Shown: positions 46,085-57,409, counted from the stretch's first letter. The stretch: DNA of 64,000 bases from Maratus speciosus (GCA_963932465.1 OZ010790.1:346233087-346297086), one strand, 5' to 3'. Notes: generated by a model from the letters alone, not told the origin. Numbers and translations are program-made.

Positions 46085-47714
46085 GAGGAAAAGGTCCAAA
46101 TACCGGCTAGGGTCCAAATACCGGCTACTAGGTGTTCTCAGAACTGAGCGCAGCGCAGCCTAGCGATGATAGGCAGAATTTGTAACTTTAATTGAGAGAA
46201 GAAAGTTACGAAAAGTACGTCACTGAAGTCTGTGTCATTTACAAATAGTAAATGCAAAAGTGTCGAATCTACGTAATCTGGTGCATCAAAAGTTTTTCAG
46301 ATATGTGTTTCTCATTTTTTTTAAATATACTGATCGCATATTTGCTTGAATTGTTGATTAAGTTATTTTCCAGACATATTTAGCTCTCAATTGCCACGCG
46401 CACAGTTTTGGTATTTTATTATATGAATGAGTAATACCGGTTTTAACTTAAACATAGCAGTGGTCCGAATACCGGCTACCTAGAGTGGTCTAAACACCGG
46501 CTAGCCGGTATTTAGACCTGTCTCGGTTGCTCTGCTTGAAGGGGAGGAAAATAAATTAATTTAAATAGTTCCATAATTAATAAATTAATTTAAATGGTTC
46601 AGAAATAGTTCCCGTCCCATTTCGCAATATGAAAAAAGCAACAATGGCCGTCTTCAGGACCGACACTGGTTACCGGATCACTTTCCAAAAAAGAGCTGTT
46701 GAACGCTACAAAATTGCCTGTAATAAATCTGAAGAGAAAGAAAAAAAATGACGGAGTAAACCAGGCGAAAGAGGCAGACATTTGAGCGTAACCCGTGATT
46801 TCCTCGGGGATGCATTTTTTCCGTCTAATTAAACCTATTTGATTATTCCCACCAGTTATTTTTATTGTAAATTATGCCTTATTTAATCGGAGCATTTTCC
46901 CGGTTAAATTAGACAAAAACTTTTGTTTTGAAAAACCGGTAACAAAAGAATAAAAATTCTTAAAAGTCGCTCGTCGCGAAGGGGTTAAATACGCAATATT
47001 TGAAGCTATTTTGATAAAACAATTACGCAGCGAGAGGGCTAAAAAGGTGAAAAAGGAAAATATCTAACAGAGGAAGATGATAAATTTGTCTTCTGCATCG
47101 GTGCTTTCTCTGTGGACAAGAATGGGGGGGGGTTGGGTATTCTGGGTTCAGTGTTAAGGATGCGATATGTGGGTTGATAGGGACTATACCGACGTAGAGA
47201 GTGATATTATGCTTTTGATTTTTTCAGATAAAATAATTCTCATTTCAATCAGTAAGCTTTTTTTTGTTTTACACGTTAAAAAACAAAATTAGAAACATAA
47301 TGGGAAGAAGACTGTGAGAGATAGTCGAAAAGAATTTTAGAAATTTGACAAAAATACATATTTATTAAAAATTGCGTACTTTTTCTGTGCATAAAAAATG
47401 TTATTAATCAATACAATTTATTAAAATAATATTCTTATTGCTTAATAATTGTCATTAGCTCTATTTGTGTGATCTTTTGGAAAAAAAACTTAGGTAGCCG
47501 GTATTTAGACACCATTTTAAAAACTCAAAATTTGAAGACTTTCGGAATTTTGCTTATTATAAGCAGAAAACGACTTTTAAACTGATTTTTTTTCTCTAAA
47601 CAGGTGTAAGATGTGTCAAGGTACCCTGCTGTCACTTTTTATTTTATTAATTTTGAAAATTGTATGATCTAGATTGAAAATTAAAGTGGTAGCCGGTATT
47701 TGGACCTTTTCCTC
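46085..47714. mobile_element. T2: transposon with iterated terminal motif, inserted in T1
   Basis: Terminal inverted repeats of 25 identical bases begin GAGGAAAAGGTCC and continue into ATACCGGCTA. TA flanks both ends, as for Tc1/mariner/pogo-type insertions. The core GTCCAAATACCGGCTA recurs at 46094, 46112, 46463 and 46488 (forward) and 46502, 47495 and 47690 (inverse), clustering at the two ends. These are probable transposase-binding repeats. No transposase frame is present in 1630 bp. Confidence 0.75.
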
Positions 47715-48740
47715 TACCTTTAAAATTGATTCAAAGCTGAGAACAATTCACCAGAACATGTGCCCTTAGAACAAGTCTTCACATGGAAAGAAAATAATTA
47801 ACTAGGTGTTGTCAGATTCTAATTCATAAACTTCAATCAATATACAACATGTACAAAATAAAGTTGAGTTGTTTTGTTTATTTTTATTTTTTACACTATA
47901 GTCCCCATGTTATGTGGAATTGCCCATTTCGAGACATATTTTTTACATCTTTTAGAAAAGGGTATTATTTTAAACTGTTGCCAATTTTTAAAACAGCGAA
48001 AATAATAACATTTCTTTTAAATTAAAAATTTATTCACACGTGACTATTATAGACAGAAAAAGCCCCTTTTCAAATTAGAATTAAATAGTTATGTGTTAAA
48101 AGCAGGGAAATATTGAACATTACGTCATAAAAACTATATTTACATGTGAATTTTAAAAGAGCAAGAAAATTGTAAAATATGTGTTAAATTCGTAAATGGA
48201 GGAAATTGCGTCATATTTAAAATGGTCAAACAACAATATTGCCAAACAGTTTAAATTTAAAAATATATTTGCGCGAGACATTTATTTCATATTTTGAGAT
48301 AATCTTTTAAACTATTGTTGTGAGTTCTAAGAAAGCGAAAATAATATTTCCTTTCTAACAACAAAAGTATTTTCACGGGAATATTAAAATGAGAAAGAAA
48401 TCTTTGGTGAAAATTACGTCAGATGTAAAACGATACATTTGAAATGTCTTATTTAAAAAATATATATATAGCGTTACTGTTTAAAAATACCGGGAGAAAA
48501 AGACTCTGTTTACTTAATTAATTTTATATTAGTTTCTTTTTAAATGTTTCACTGATCTGATAGGACGAAAACAGTCTGATAACAAGAAGATCGACAGTGG
48601 GTTTTTTTTTATTATAATTCAGTCTTCCGATTTTTTTTTTTTTTTTTTTTTTATAGCCGATCAAATTAGCGTGCTTTTAGATTTTGCGGTGTCTGAACAA
48701 GGGTTGGCGAGCGGAGCTCGTAAGGAGCAGAGCCCCCTAA

Positions 48741-49815
48741 TATCAATAAAAAATATTAATATGCAGTTTGCTTGCTTTGTCGGACTTGTTAGCGATAAGT
48801 TCTGTTCTAATTATATTTCTTGGAAAAATCTTTTTGCAGCGGATTTGTAATATTTCAAGGTATCCATGACAAAACTCTTTAAAAAAAAATTGCGTTTTTT
48901 TAAACCCTCTATTTGATTTTTCTAATGATAAAAGCAAAGAGACAGAAAGAGTCGGATCACCCAAAAAATTCTTTATTTTGTCTCTAACATTCCAGTATAT
49001 GGATTCATCTGAAGGGAATTAAATAAATAGCTTATATCTTCAAAGTATTATTTTTTTATTTACTTAACTGACTTACTTATTTTTGGTTGACTGAACTTGA
49101 TTTCATGGCGATAACTCCAGTTAGTAACTGCACCAAGGTTCTTTGATTGAGGAGCTATTGTTCATGTTTGCGGATGTATGTTTTATATTATTTTAAATCT
49201 TCTATTCTCTAGGTAGTCAAAACGAAAACTATAATAACACTGACATCATTGAATAATCACTGAAGTACAACAAGTATACCGGACAATTGTCGATGCTCCT
49301 TTCGTGTAAGCGTCAACCTTGGCCCATTAAATAAAGAATTATCAGAAGGAAAAAAACATATATTACCCATTGGCAGTGAAACGCTTCGTAAATTTAATTA
49401 TAGTCGTCACTATTGTCCTATTCGGAGCCTTCTTAAAGTATTTGTGGTCTCTGTATTTTTTTTGTGGGGGGGGGGAGGGTCTTTAAACTTAAACCTTTAG
49501 AATTATTACTATTAATGTTTCACTGCTGAAAATGTACAGAAGTAGATTTTTTTTTAAAGAGCACTACTCTATGCTATTTCCGAATTGTCTGGCAGAAAAA
49601 CGCGATGGATACCGTTCAACTGGAAATTGTGCTTTTTTCCGAACACAGATTCAATTTTTGAACCAAAAGTCATCTACCTAGCAGTGCTTAGTTTCTAACA
49701 AAAAATGTATCGGAGCCCTAATATTCTGTAGTATTTGAGAACAAATCAATGCCTGCTTTCAAACAGGAATATACACTAGAGATAGAGCTTTTTTTTTTAA
49801 CGATCTGTACAGGTG
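48741..49815. other. Unassigned sequence
   Basis: No convincing gene or element ends. A frame at 48743-48964 (minus) is serine/lysine-rich without recognisable motifs. A G10 run lies near 49466. 'Ggattcatctgaagggaatt' near 49000 resembles sequence near 8029. Confidence 0.3.
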
Positions 49816-49824
49816 ACCACATAC

Positions 49825-50690
49825 ATACTGGATGAAATCATCATTGAAACCACTGCCAGTCGCAATAACCGCCTCTACAGGCTGTCAAAACTGATTGCAG
49901 GTAATAATCAGATGAGTGTTGGGAGCATTTGTCACTGCATACACAACGTCTGCCTTGAGAGACGCAACATTGTTGTGTGTCAACTTTTGGAGTTCCTCTC
50001 AACTACGCCACATACTTAATAGGCCATTCGGTTAATATATGGGTAGCTGGGGGGCCAACAAGTTAAGAATGACATGGTCATGAATGCTTTGGACATCCAT
50101 ATTTGGTTTGTATGGGCTGTATGGGATAGTGCAGTCTTGTTAAAAAATGTACGGCCTCCCACGTGTTACAGAACAAGGCGGCGTACTCTGGCATCTTGAA
50201 GGAAGAAATGTGGAGGCATCAGCTAGTCTTCGCTTTTCACGAACCCCCAGAATCATCAGGGAGGATGAAAATTTTTTGAACATGCCTGTCAGATCCTTTT
50301 CGGTGATTTTACACCGTCACCGATCTTTTTGCGGCTCGCTTTCTTCACCTGCACAAAGTTTTCTCATTGGAAAGAAACAAGAGAATTCCTGGATCCTCTT
50401 GATGTTTGAGCTTGTTAAAAAGGCGCTTGTCTCTGGTCAGGCGGTTATCCCTGGTTCTCTTGGTCAAGAACCGTACTCTCCTCATCACGTACGTCCTCTA
50501 ACGAATCCCACATCAGATTGTGGCATCATCAACTTGCATCTTCCTAGCGAGTGCGCTCATCGACTTCACTGGCAAATTCCGATGTCTTAATTTCATACTG
50601 CTGCCAGTGTCGCTTCCTGCATGAAACGTTTGCCACAGGACATCTAGCAGCTTTCAGTTCGCTCCTTACATTAAAGACGAATGACGGGCG
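49825..50690 (-). pseudogene. maT-type (DD37D lineage) transposase relic
   Basis: Reading the minus strand across frames gives 'RRVRFLTKRTRDNRLTRDK', 'RLFNKLKHQEDPGILLFLSN', 'GRPYIF', 'FHDHV'-like 'IHDHVILNL', 'LLSMWRSVERN', then 'LKADVVYAV', 'HLIITCNQF' and 'VEAVIATGSGF'. These align in order with the maT/DD37D transposases abundant in arachnids. The first catalytic 'SDEK' is SNEK here. The 'QQDSAP' site has a stop in place of the first Q and reads 'QDCTIP', and the last aspartate region is destroyed. Many stops and shifts make it a dead copy. Plus-strand frames of up to 147 codons here are shadows. Confidence 0.75.
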
Positions 50691-50699
50691 AGTTTTAAG

Positions 50700-51440
50700 A
50701 ACGTGGCAATCTCTAAATCGAAGTGTTCTTCAGCCAATGAGAGCATGCCTCTTCATTTCCTCAGTTAGTCAGCATGAACATTAGCAGCAAGTTTGATATT
50801 TTCTGATATTATCTTGCCATGACAAATTTGAATTGAGAAATTCGCAGCAAATCTCCCGCAAGGTATACCATCACCCACTTGCATGAGTAGTTTGTTGTGA
50901 AACTGATGGCATGACTGTCGGTGGGCAGCGATTTTCATCACCTCAAGAAGCTGTTGATGCCTTCCAAAACTATGTTTGTGAGATATCAACTTCAGAGTGG
51001 AAAAACTGTTTCAAGAATTGCTTTGAACGGATGGAAAAGTGTATAAATCTTAAAGGCGAATATTTTGAAAAGCAATAAAACAGTTTGTTCCCAAAAAATT
51101 CTTTTTCTTCCAACTTTTTGTAAAAACTTAAAAGGCAATCCTCGTATATTATGAATGAACAACTAGCAAAAACATTTATAAGGAAAGTTTTCAGAATATC
51201 TTATGCGCCGAGATTTTTTTTTTTAAGTCATGCAGCAATTTGTATTCATTTTATCTATTAAAAGAGAAGTTTGGTATCAAATAAAAATGTACTTCATACT
51301 TAAAAAGATTCTATATATTTGTTCTCAATCTGGGGGACACATTAATGAAGTGCGTTTTATGAAAAAATGAATGAAATTTACAGAAATTAATATGCTGAAG
51401 GATCGGAGCGTTTTCCAATTTCCTATGAAAAGTGCACATC
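50700..51440. other. Unassigned sequence between transposase relic and secreted-peptide candidate
   Basis: The minus-strand frame at 50765-50989 may be the decayed N-terminal part of the maT relic but shows no clear motif. If the peptide gene is real, its 3' untranslated region lies here. No AATAAA on the minus strand was identified. Confidence 0.3.
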
Positions 51441-51717
51441 TTAAACTATAATCGATTCCTTCCGCATAACAATCTTTCGCGATGAGTCCCTGAAAATAAG
51501 AAAAAAATTAAAAATTTCACACCTTTATTAGAAAGATTCGATACTTTTACGGAAAAAGAGGAAAAACTGCTCGATTGATTTCTTTAGAATAACAATGCAT
51601 GGCAATTATGTCTACTCACGAATGATTGTGACTTCGTAAATGTGCAGAGTAGACCTTTGCATGGGCTACGCTCATGATGAAAAATAGAAACATCACCAAT
51701 GTTATTTTCATACTCAT
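51441..51717 (-). CDS. Candidate small secreted peptide, two exons
   Basis: Exon 1 (51717-51620, minus) starts 'ATGAGTATGAAA' and encodes a textbook signal peptide: basic start, hydrophobic core 'TLVMFLFFIMSVA', likely cleavage after 'VAHA'. It ends at a strong donor GTGAGT. Exon 2 begins at 51489 after 'ttcttattttcag', a strong acceptor, leaving a 130-bp intron. The joined frame ends at TAA 51441-51443 and gives a ~48-residue product with a short basic mature region and no cysteines. A different exon-2 frame is open longer and holds 'KDCYAEGIDYSLRC', but needs a poor donor. A further acceptor-like 'tattttatattttttag' upstream (~51810) hints at a 5' untranslated exon. Function is unknown and no family is recognised. 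Confidence 0.42.
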
Positions 51718-52240
51718 ACACAATAGAAGACTAAAAACCTCAAACAAAACCTCAAGCTGATGCTCGTTGACTAAAAGCATAAGAAAATATTCTTTTCACG
51801 TTCGATACCTAAAAAATATAAAATAAATGATCAAATTCAAAAAATACCCTAGTGTCAGAAAAGAAATTCGATCTGAAAGCAAATTCATTGTTCGCTCTCT
51901 TGAGTGGCGATCAACCCATCGCCGCCATCAATACTAGATATAAACCTGCAAAAATCGCTAGAATAGAAAACACGATTTATGTTCTATGCATGAATAAATA
52001 AAATTTTAAAGTAAGACAGATTAAGCTTGAGCCCGGCCAAGCTCAAAGACTGATATAAAAACTGAGCCAGTTTCACATTCATCACCTACGTGTGGGACAT
52101 ATAAGGAAAGGGCATGTTTACAAACACTTCCGTCAACCAATCTACCAACTACATTTTTGTCATAACGATCATTGCAGAAATAGTCGTGGCGATGTAGGCC
52201 AATCATATCAGAGACCTGTTATACGTAGACCAATCAATCA
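51718..52240. other. Flank of the secreted-peptide candidate
   Basis: Contains a plus-strand 'gatataaaaactgagccag' (TATA-like, ~52050) and a 61-codon minus-strand frame with three cysteines (52206-52021). Neither can be tied to a transcript. Confidence 0.3.
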
Positions 52241-52252
52241 TCCGACATATAT

Positions 52253-52925
52253 GTCGGAGACTTGAAAATTTGCATACTTATAGCTGAACACCACACATCA
52301 AACGGCAAATAATAAAATTTTGAAAAAGTCTAATATTTAACCCTCTGGGCTCTAATTTGTGTATTTTAAGCAATTTTTCTAACTCAGCCCCTAATTATGT
52401 TGGAGACATGAAATTTTGCATACTTATAGCTGAACACCTTACATAAAATGACAAATAATAAAATTTTGAAAAAGGACTAATATTTAACCCTCTGGGCTCT
52501 AACTTATGTATTTTAAGAAATTTTTCTAACTCATCCCCTAGCTAAGTTGAAGACTTGAAAGTTTGCATACTTATAGCTGAACACTTGCGATAACACGATA
52601 AATCATAAAATTTTGAAAAAGTCATATTTAACCCTCCAGTCTCTAACTTCTGTATTTTAAGCAATTTTTTAAACTCAGCCCCTAATTAAGTTGGAGACAT
52701 GAAATTTTTCATACTTATAATCCTCACATCAAACGACAAATAATAAAATTTTGAAAAAGGTCTAATATTTAACCCTCTGGGCTCTAACTTGTATATTTTA
52801 AGCAGTTTTTCTAACTCAGCTCCTAATTAAGTTGGAGACATGAAAGTTTGCATACTTATAGCTGAACACCTCACATCAAATGACAAATAATAAAATTCTG
52901 AAAAAATCTAATATTTAACATCTAA
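52253..52925 (+). repeat. ~145-bp tandem repeat, about 4.6 copies
   Basis: Units start 'gttggagacatgaaa' at 52253 (variant), 52399, 52546, 52690 and 52831. They contain 'gcatacttatagctgaacac', 'gacaaataataaaatt', 'aaccctctgggctctaact' and 'atttttctaactcagcccct'. The first unit is led by a perfect 18-bp palindrome tccgacatatatgtcgga (52241-52258). No coding frame spans the array. Confidence 0.9.
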
Positions 52926-52928
52926 GAT

Positions 52929-53711
52929 TTTGTCTCGCGCAATTTTTAAATTTAAACTGTTTTGCAATACTATTTTTTGTCCTTTATGCATAATAAGTGT
53001 AATGTGACGTAATTTCTTCTATTACAGACTTCTAACGCATGTTAATGAATTTATTTACAATATCCTTTCTCTTTAAAAATTCACATGTAAATATAGTTTT
53101 TATGGCGTAATTTCCAATAAGTGCCTGCTTTTTATACAAAGCAAATTATTTAATTAATTAATTATTAATTATTTAATTCTAATTTGAAGGTTTTTTTTCT
53201 GTTTGTAATAGTAACGTGTAAATAATTTTTTTATTTGAAGCAATTATTATAGTTTGCGCTGTTTATACAGTTGGCAACAGTTTAAATTAATACCATTTTC
53301 TAAAATATCTAAAAAATATCTGTCGAAATGCTGAATATTTGAATTTAAAATAGAAATAAAACCTCAAAAAATGAGTCAAATTAAAAAAATTAATGGAATC
53401 TGCACACCCGGATCTTCTATTGAATAAAATGATCTAAAAATGATTACATTCCCATGTATAGTTTTTTTTTTCCTATAAAACTTTTTTAATGGAACTATTT
53501 TGTCCAACTTTAGCATTAAATATCTCTTAAAATAATTCTTCGATTTGAAAACTGTATGCGTCAGCGCGTTGTTCAAACATTTCGCTATAATACCAGCGAT
53601 TTTCATATTTTTGTATGCAATAGTTTTCTTAATATTAACGAAGATAGACCTCCGGTCACAAAAAATTCAAAACCGGCGGCGGCGTTAGTTACTTTTTTTA
53701 GAATAGAGAGA
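52929..53711 (-). mobile_element. Helitron G, 3'-truncated, minus strand
   Basis: It ends at 53711 with the inverse of TCTCTCTATTCTA, followed by T. Family homology runs left through 'ttaatattaacgaagatagacc', 'aatatctgtcgaaatgctg' and 'tttctgtttgtaatagtaacg' to 'tgtctcgcgcaatttttaaa' at ~52929. There the tandem array begins. The CTAG terminus is missing. Confidence 0.75.
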
Positions 53712-54534
53712 TATATAAAAATGAAAACTTGTCTAACTGTCTGTTTGTAATTCTATAAAAATCCACAATTTGGAAGCCAAAATTGTGAAAAGATACGTAC
53801 ATGTGTATTAAAACATGGCCGAGGCAACTAAAGTAATCCGGAATCGAAATAATTTATAGTTAATTTTTAATTAATAAAAAACTACCAATTTAATAGCGAT
53901 TTCTTATCATATTTAAACATTTTTCGTTATAGCAGTTGCCAACAATTAAAAAACACAATAAAATTATTAGTACAACAATTAATTTTCTACTGCAAGATTT
54001 CCACGTGAAAAATGAAAATGAAATAAATAGTTTGCTAAATTTAAAAAAGGTGAATATTACGTCATAACTTTTCTATTGCAAGATATTCACGTGAAAAATG
54101 AAAATGAAATAAATAGTTTGACGAATTTAAATGAAAGTGAATATAACTTCATAACTTTTCTATTTCAAGGTTTCCATGTGAAAGAGGAAAATATTACGTC
54201 ATATTGGAAATATAAAGGGCACGGTGGATATAGTATAACGTCATATGAGTGTGGAAAATGTATTGAAGCATGATAAAAACCCGATTAGGGAAATATTGGC
54301 GTATTTTAACATTATTGCTCCAATTATAAATTGAAACAAGTTCATTTATAGCTGTATTCTTTTGCGTCTGTTATACACATTTATACATTTTTATATAGCG
54401 TTTTCATATGATTCATTCATACAACATTTCGACTGTTTTTTTTTTGTTTGTTTGTTTTGTGTTGTATGCTAAATTTTGAAATTGATTTTTCAGAACAAAC
54501 ATCCTTCAAATTCTGGGCAACGCCGGGCACTTTA
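53712..54534 (+). mobile_element. Helitron F, different family
   Basis: It begins 'tatataaaaatgaaaacttg' with 'tctaactgtctg', a typical Helitron 5' region, here directly abutting Helitron G. It ends 'gggcaacgccgggcactttag' before TT, a decayed hairpin + CTRR terminus. Internal direct repeats of ~90 bp each contain 'ttccacgtgaaaaatgaaaa' and 'gaataaatag'-type text (near 53997, 54067, 54170). The 5' TC is lost, probably at the junction with G. Confidence 0.65.
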
Positions 54535-54539
54535 GTTTG

Positions 54540-55450
54540 TAACAGATAAATAGCTTTTGTATCTGTACATCTAATGCTAATATTATAAAGCGTTATAATA
54601 TTATAAAGTGTATAATATTATTAATGCTTGTACGTTTGTGAGGTGTTATCTCTGAAACTACATAGCCAACTTAAAAAATGTTGGTGACCATCTCTGCTCC
54701 GAAAAAAAGGCTATTCTGTGCCAGTGCACGAACCTACATCGCTGCAGGAGCAAAAAAGTTCTAAAATTGCGATTTCTGCGATATTGAATGGGTTAGAAAC
54801 TTTAAATTTGGTGCGGTAGTTACTTTTAAGATGTAAATACTCGTAATGAATGCTCTCTAAAAGGTTCAATTTGACGGATAAACGTAAAAATTTCTAGAAA
54901 TATTCTAAAATATTATTTATTTGGATTACTGAAATTTTTGGGATACTGTTGCGGTTAGAAACTAGAACTTTGACATGGTAGTAATTAATAAGATGTAAAT
55001 GCTCGTTGTAGAACGAATTCTAAAAAATCGAAAGATTAAACAAAGCGGAAAAAGATCTAGATATGATCTAAATAACGAAGTACATGGAATTGTTAGGAAT
55101 ATATACATGAAAATTGACATGGCTGTATTTATCATGACGTAAATTCACGCAATAGAACAATTTCTAAAAATGTCGCTATATAAAACAGCAGAAACAAAAA
55201 ACTTTCGAAAATTTTCCATTTCTGTGTTACTGCTGAGCCCAAAATCTTGAAATTTTGCTTCGGGTTAGTTTTAAAATATACAATTGTCTCTATGAATGGT
55301 TTCTAAAAAATTTAAAATTTAAAAAGATGAAATTAACTGAAAGCGATCTCAATTACCATTAATTTGGAATTATTAGGTACAGCAACTTTAAATATTTCAT
55401 AATGCTGCATTTCCTCCGCAAAACATGCAATTTAAATGCAACAAAACTGA
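54540..55450 (+). repeat. Relative of the 1-1366 tandem-repeat block
   Basis: Shares 'gttggtgaccatctctgctc', 'ctgcaggagcaaaaaagtt', 'gcgatttctgcgatattga' and 'ggttagaaactttaaattt' with the window's first kilobase. It continues with diverged units. A Helitron-type origin is possible but no end is preserved. Confidence 0.5.
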
Positions 55451-55949
55451 TAGATACCCACCTAGCATTAAATAAATTGTGTAAATACTGAATAGAGACC
55501 TGTATGAAACAGTGAGTAGGTTGCCCGAAAGTACTTGTTAAAGTGTTCCTTCTCTAAGCTTTTCTCTCTCTCGCCAAGGCCACTAACAGAGGAAAGTGCC
55601 GTTTTAAATTTGATATGAATTTTTTATCCGATTCATTTTTCTAGACATTTTATCATAAGGTCATATTCTCAATTATCATTAGTAGATTTTTTATATATTA
55701 ACTTATTCTGGTGAAATTTCATAATCGGATTCATATTGGCGTATGTTAGCTTGCATGATTTGCTGAATAAATATGTATGGATTTGTAAATTACTTCAAAT
55801 GACACTTTGACAGCTCAAAAGTTATGCAGACGATATTTTCAGATCTTGTGTCATACTTTATGTTGTAATTATTTCCGATTTCTTTAATTTAATACATGCT
55901 AAATACAGCTCAACTTGTGCAGAATATGTTTGAAAACAAAACAATACAG

Positions 55950-56165
55950 CGTATGTAGTGGCCAGCATACGCTCATCATTTAAATCCGATCGAGCATATC
56001 TAAAACACACTCTAACGAAGCATTGAATGCCAATGTTGATGTATTCGGTACTTTGATACTATATCAGATTTTAAGGAGAGAATTCCTTAAATGTTATCGA
56101 CAACCTCATTGCATCCGTGGAAAACAGATATTGTATAATATTAACTATTCCGGGGGAGCACACAC
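55950..56165 (+). pseudogene. Tc1-type transposase C-terminal relic
   Basis: A plus-strand reading gives 'WPAYAHHLNPIEHI', matching the 'WPaxSPDLNPIEhiW' signature that carries the last catalytic glutamate of Tc1 transposases. After several lesions follow 'LNVIDNLIASVENRYC' and 'GEHTPY', the usual C-terminal tail. The N-terminal two-thirds is not recognisable upstream. Confidence 0.7.
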
Positions 56166-56169
56166 CATA

Positions 56170-57403
56170 TAAAGTATAGTCCATTCTTTTTAAACATTAT
56201 ATATTTGTCATTTAAAGTTACTTAAATTGGTGCGAAGCATCTGATTATGCTCTTGACATCATTTTATACAGTTAAAATTCCGATATAAGTAATTTAGTGT
56301 TTCATTTTCTATTTTACTTTTAATATATTGCGTACTTTCAATTTTATATCCATGCATGGCTGTCTTGAATGGTTTGATTTCCCATTTTTTTTAAACAGTG
56401 CATACGAATTTATATATAAGATTTTGTAATTCTACCATTCGTTTATTTTCATCATTTCAATTTATCGCAGTATATGGACAATTAAAGATAACATCTCATT
56501 TTCTTTGCTTCCACATGTTATTATTAAATCTATGTTCTCAGCAATATCGCTCAGACTAATCCCTCTGAGGGAAGTCCTAGTTAAAGACATATACAATTAA
56601 CCAATTGTTTATCACATTTTATAGTATAGAAAATACTTCTGATGATCCCAATTTGCATATTTATGTTTTTATACATAGGATTATTTAAATTTCTTTCATG
56701 ATCTTAAAATTTCAGACGCTTTCTTTAAGATTAAGATAACATATCGAATCAATTTACTTCCTTTTTATTATATTTTACCATTTCTATTTATTCTGTTTTA
56801 CATTTATTCTGCTCATGGATATCAATTTAATTTGTGTATTCGTGTCAAAGAATATTGTTTAAAGTGATTATATTAGTAAACATTTTAAGGAAATTCGTTA
56901 ATGAACAAGTGATTTCAGATATGACTTTGATGTGATTATAATAATCGCAATTTCAACATACAACATTATGCTTCTATTTTAAAATACTTCACGTCTTGAA
57001 AAGAAAAGGAAGCTATTTAAAAAAAGAAGTTAAAACGTGGTGAAGCATAAAAGTTCAAAAATAAATAATTAATAAAAAATATCTTTAACTCTGATATATT
57101 TATTGCATTTTTATTTCACAGTGACACATTTTTAACAGTTGCAGATCTACAACAATGTCAAAATGTTCATCACACCCCAAAGACTCTCAAAGCCTAAATT
57201 ATATTGCTTTCAATCTCGAGAAAAATCTTTTATTTCTGAAAACCCACCCCAATTAAGGATAAACATTATCATATCTATTGCTGTGCTGTAATTGCGGATT
57301 ATGGAAGTTTCGAAAATTGGCTGCAAATCCTCCAATTGGGACAACAAACCTTGCAGGATATGTTCAACAATAGATTAAGTTTTATTAAAATTTAAAGAAA
57401 TTA
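56170..57403. other. Unassigned sequence left of the LTR retrotransposon
   Basis: AT-rich, no protein-like frame and no identifiable ends. Probably ordinary intergenic DNA that received the gypsy insertion at TATAAG. Confidence 0.35.
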
Positions 57404-57409
57404 TATAAG

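Larger units (their letters stand above)
44149..47925. mobile_element. T1: unclassified DNA transposon with iterated GTGACTCACATTAC
   Basis: It splits Helitron E at 'cagcATTT', with ATTT (possibly CATTT) on both sides. Ends GAGCAATTCCATGTGACTCA and, inverted, GGGCAATTCCACATAACA match at 10 of the first 11 bases. The 14-mer GTGACTCACATTAC occurs at 44161 (one mismatch), 44341, 44531, 45755 and 45920 (one mismatch), all in the same orientation, with ~165-190 bp spacing within groups. A mutated basic ORF lies on the minus strand between the groups. Subtracting T2 leaves ~2.15 kb. I cannot assign a superfamily. Confidence 0.7.
43760..48740 (+). mobile_element. Helitron E, split by a 3.8-kb transposon
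   Basis: The left part starts TCTCTCTATTCTA after A (43760) and follows the family to 'ttttcagcattt' at 44148. The right part resumes 'atttcgagacatattttttac' at 47926 and runs to 'gagcggagctcg' and the hairpin ending CTAA before T at 48740. The terminal CTAG has drifted to CTAA and the hairpin is imperfect, so it is older than A-C. Confidence 0.8.

Noticed and set aside
50147..50590. 147-codon plus-strand open frame
   Set aside because: It lies antisense to the maT-type transposase relic, whose motif order is clear on the minus strand; the plus-strand peptide has no recognisable domain.
52021..52206. 61-codon minus-strand frame with three cysteines
   Set aside because: No signal peptide, and it lies upstream of rather than after the signal-peptide exon; no splice pair links it to a transcript.
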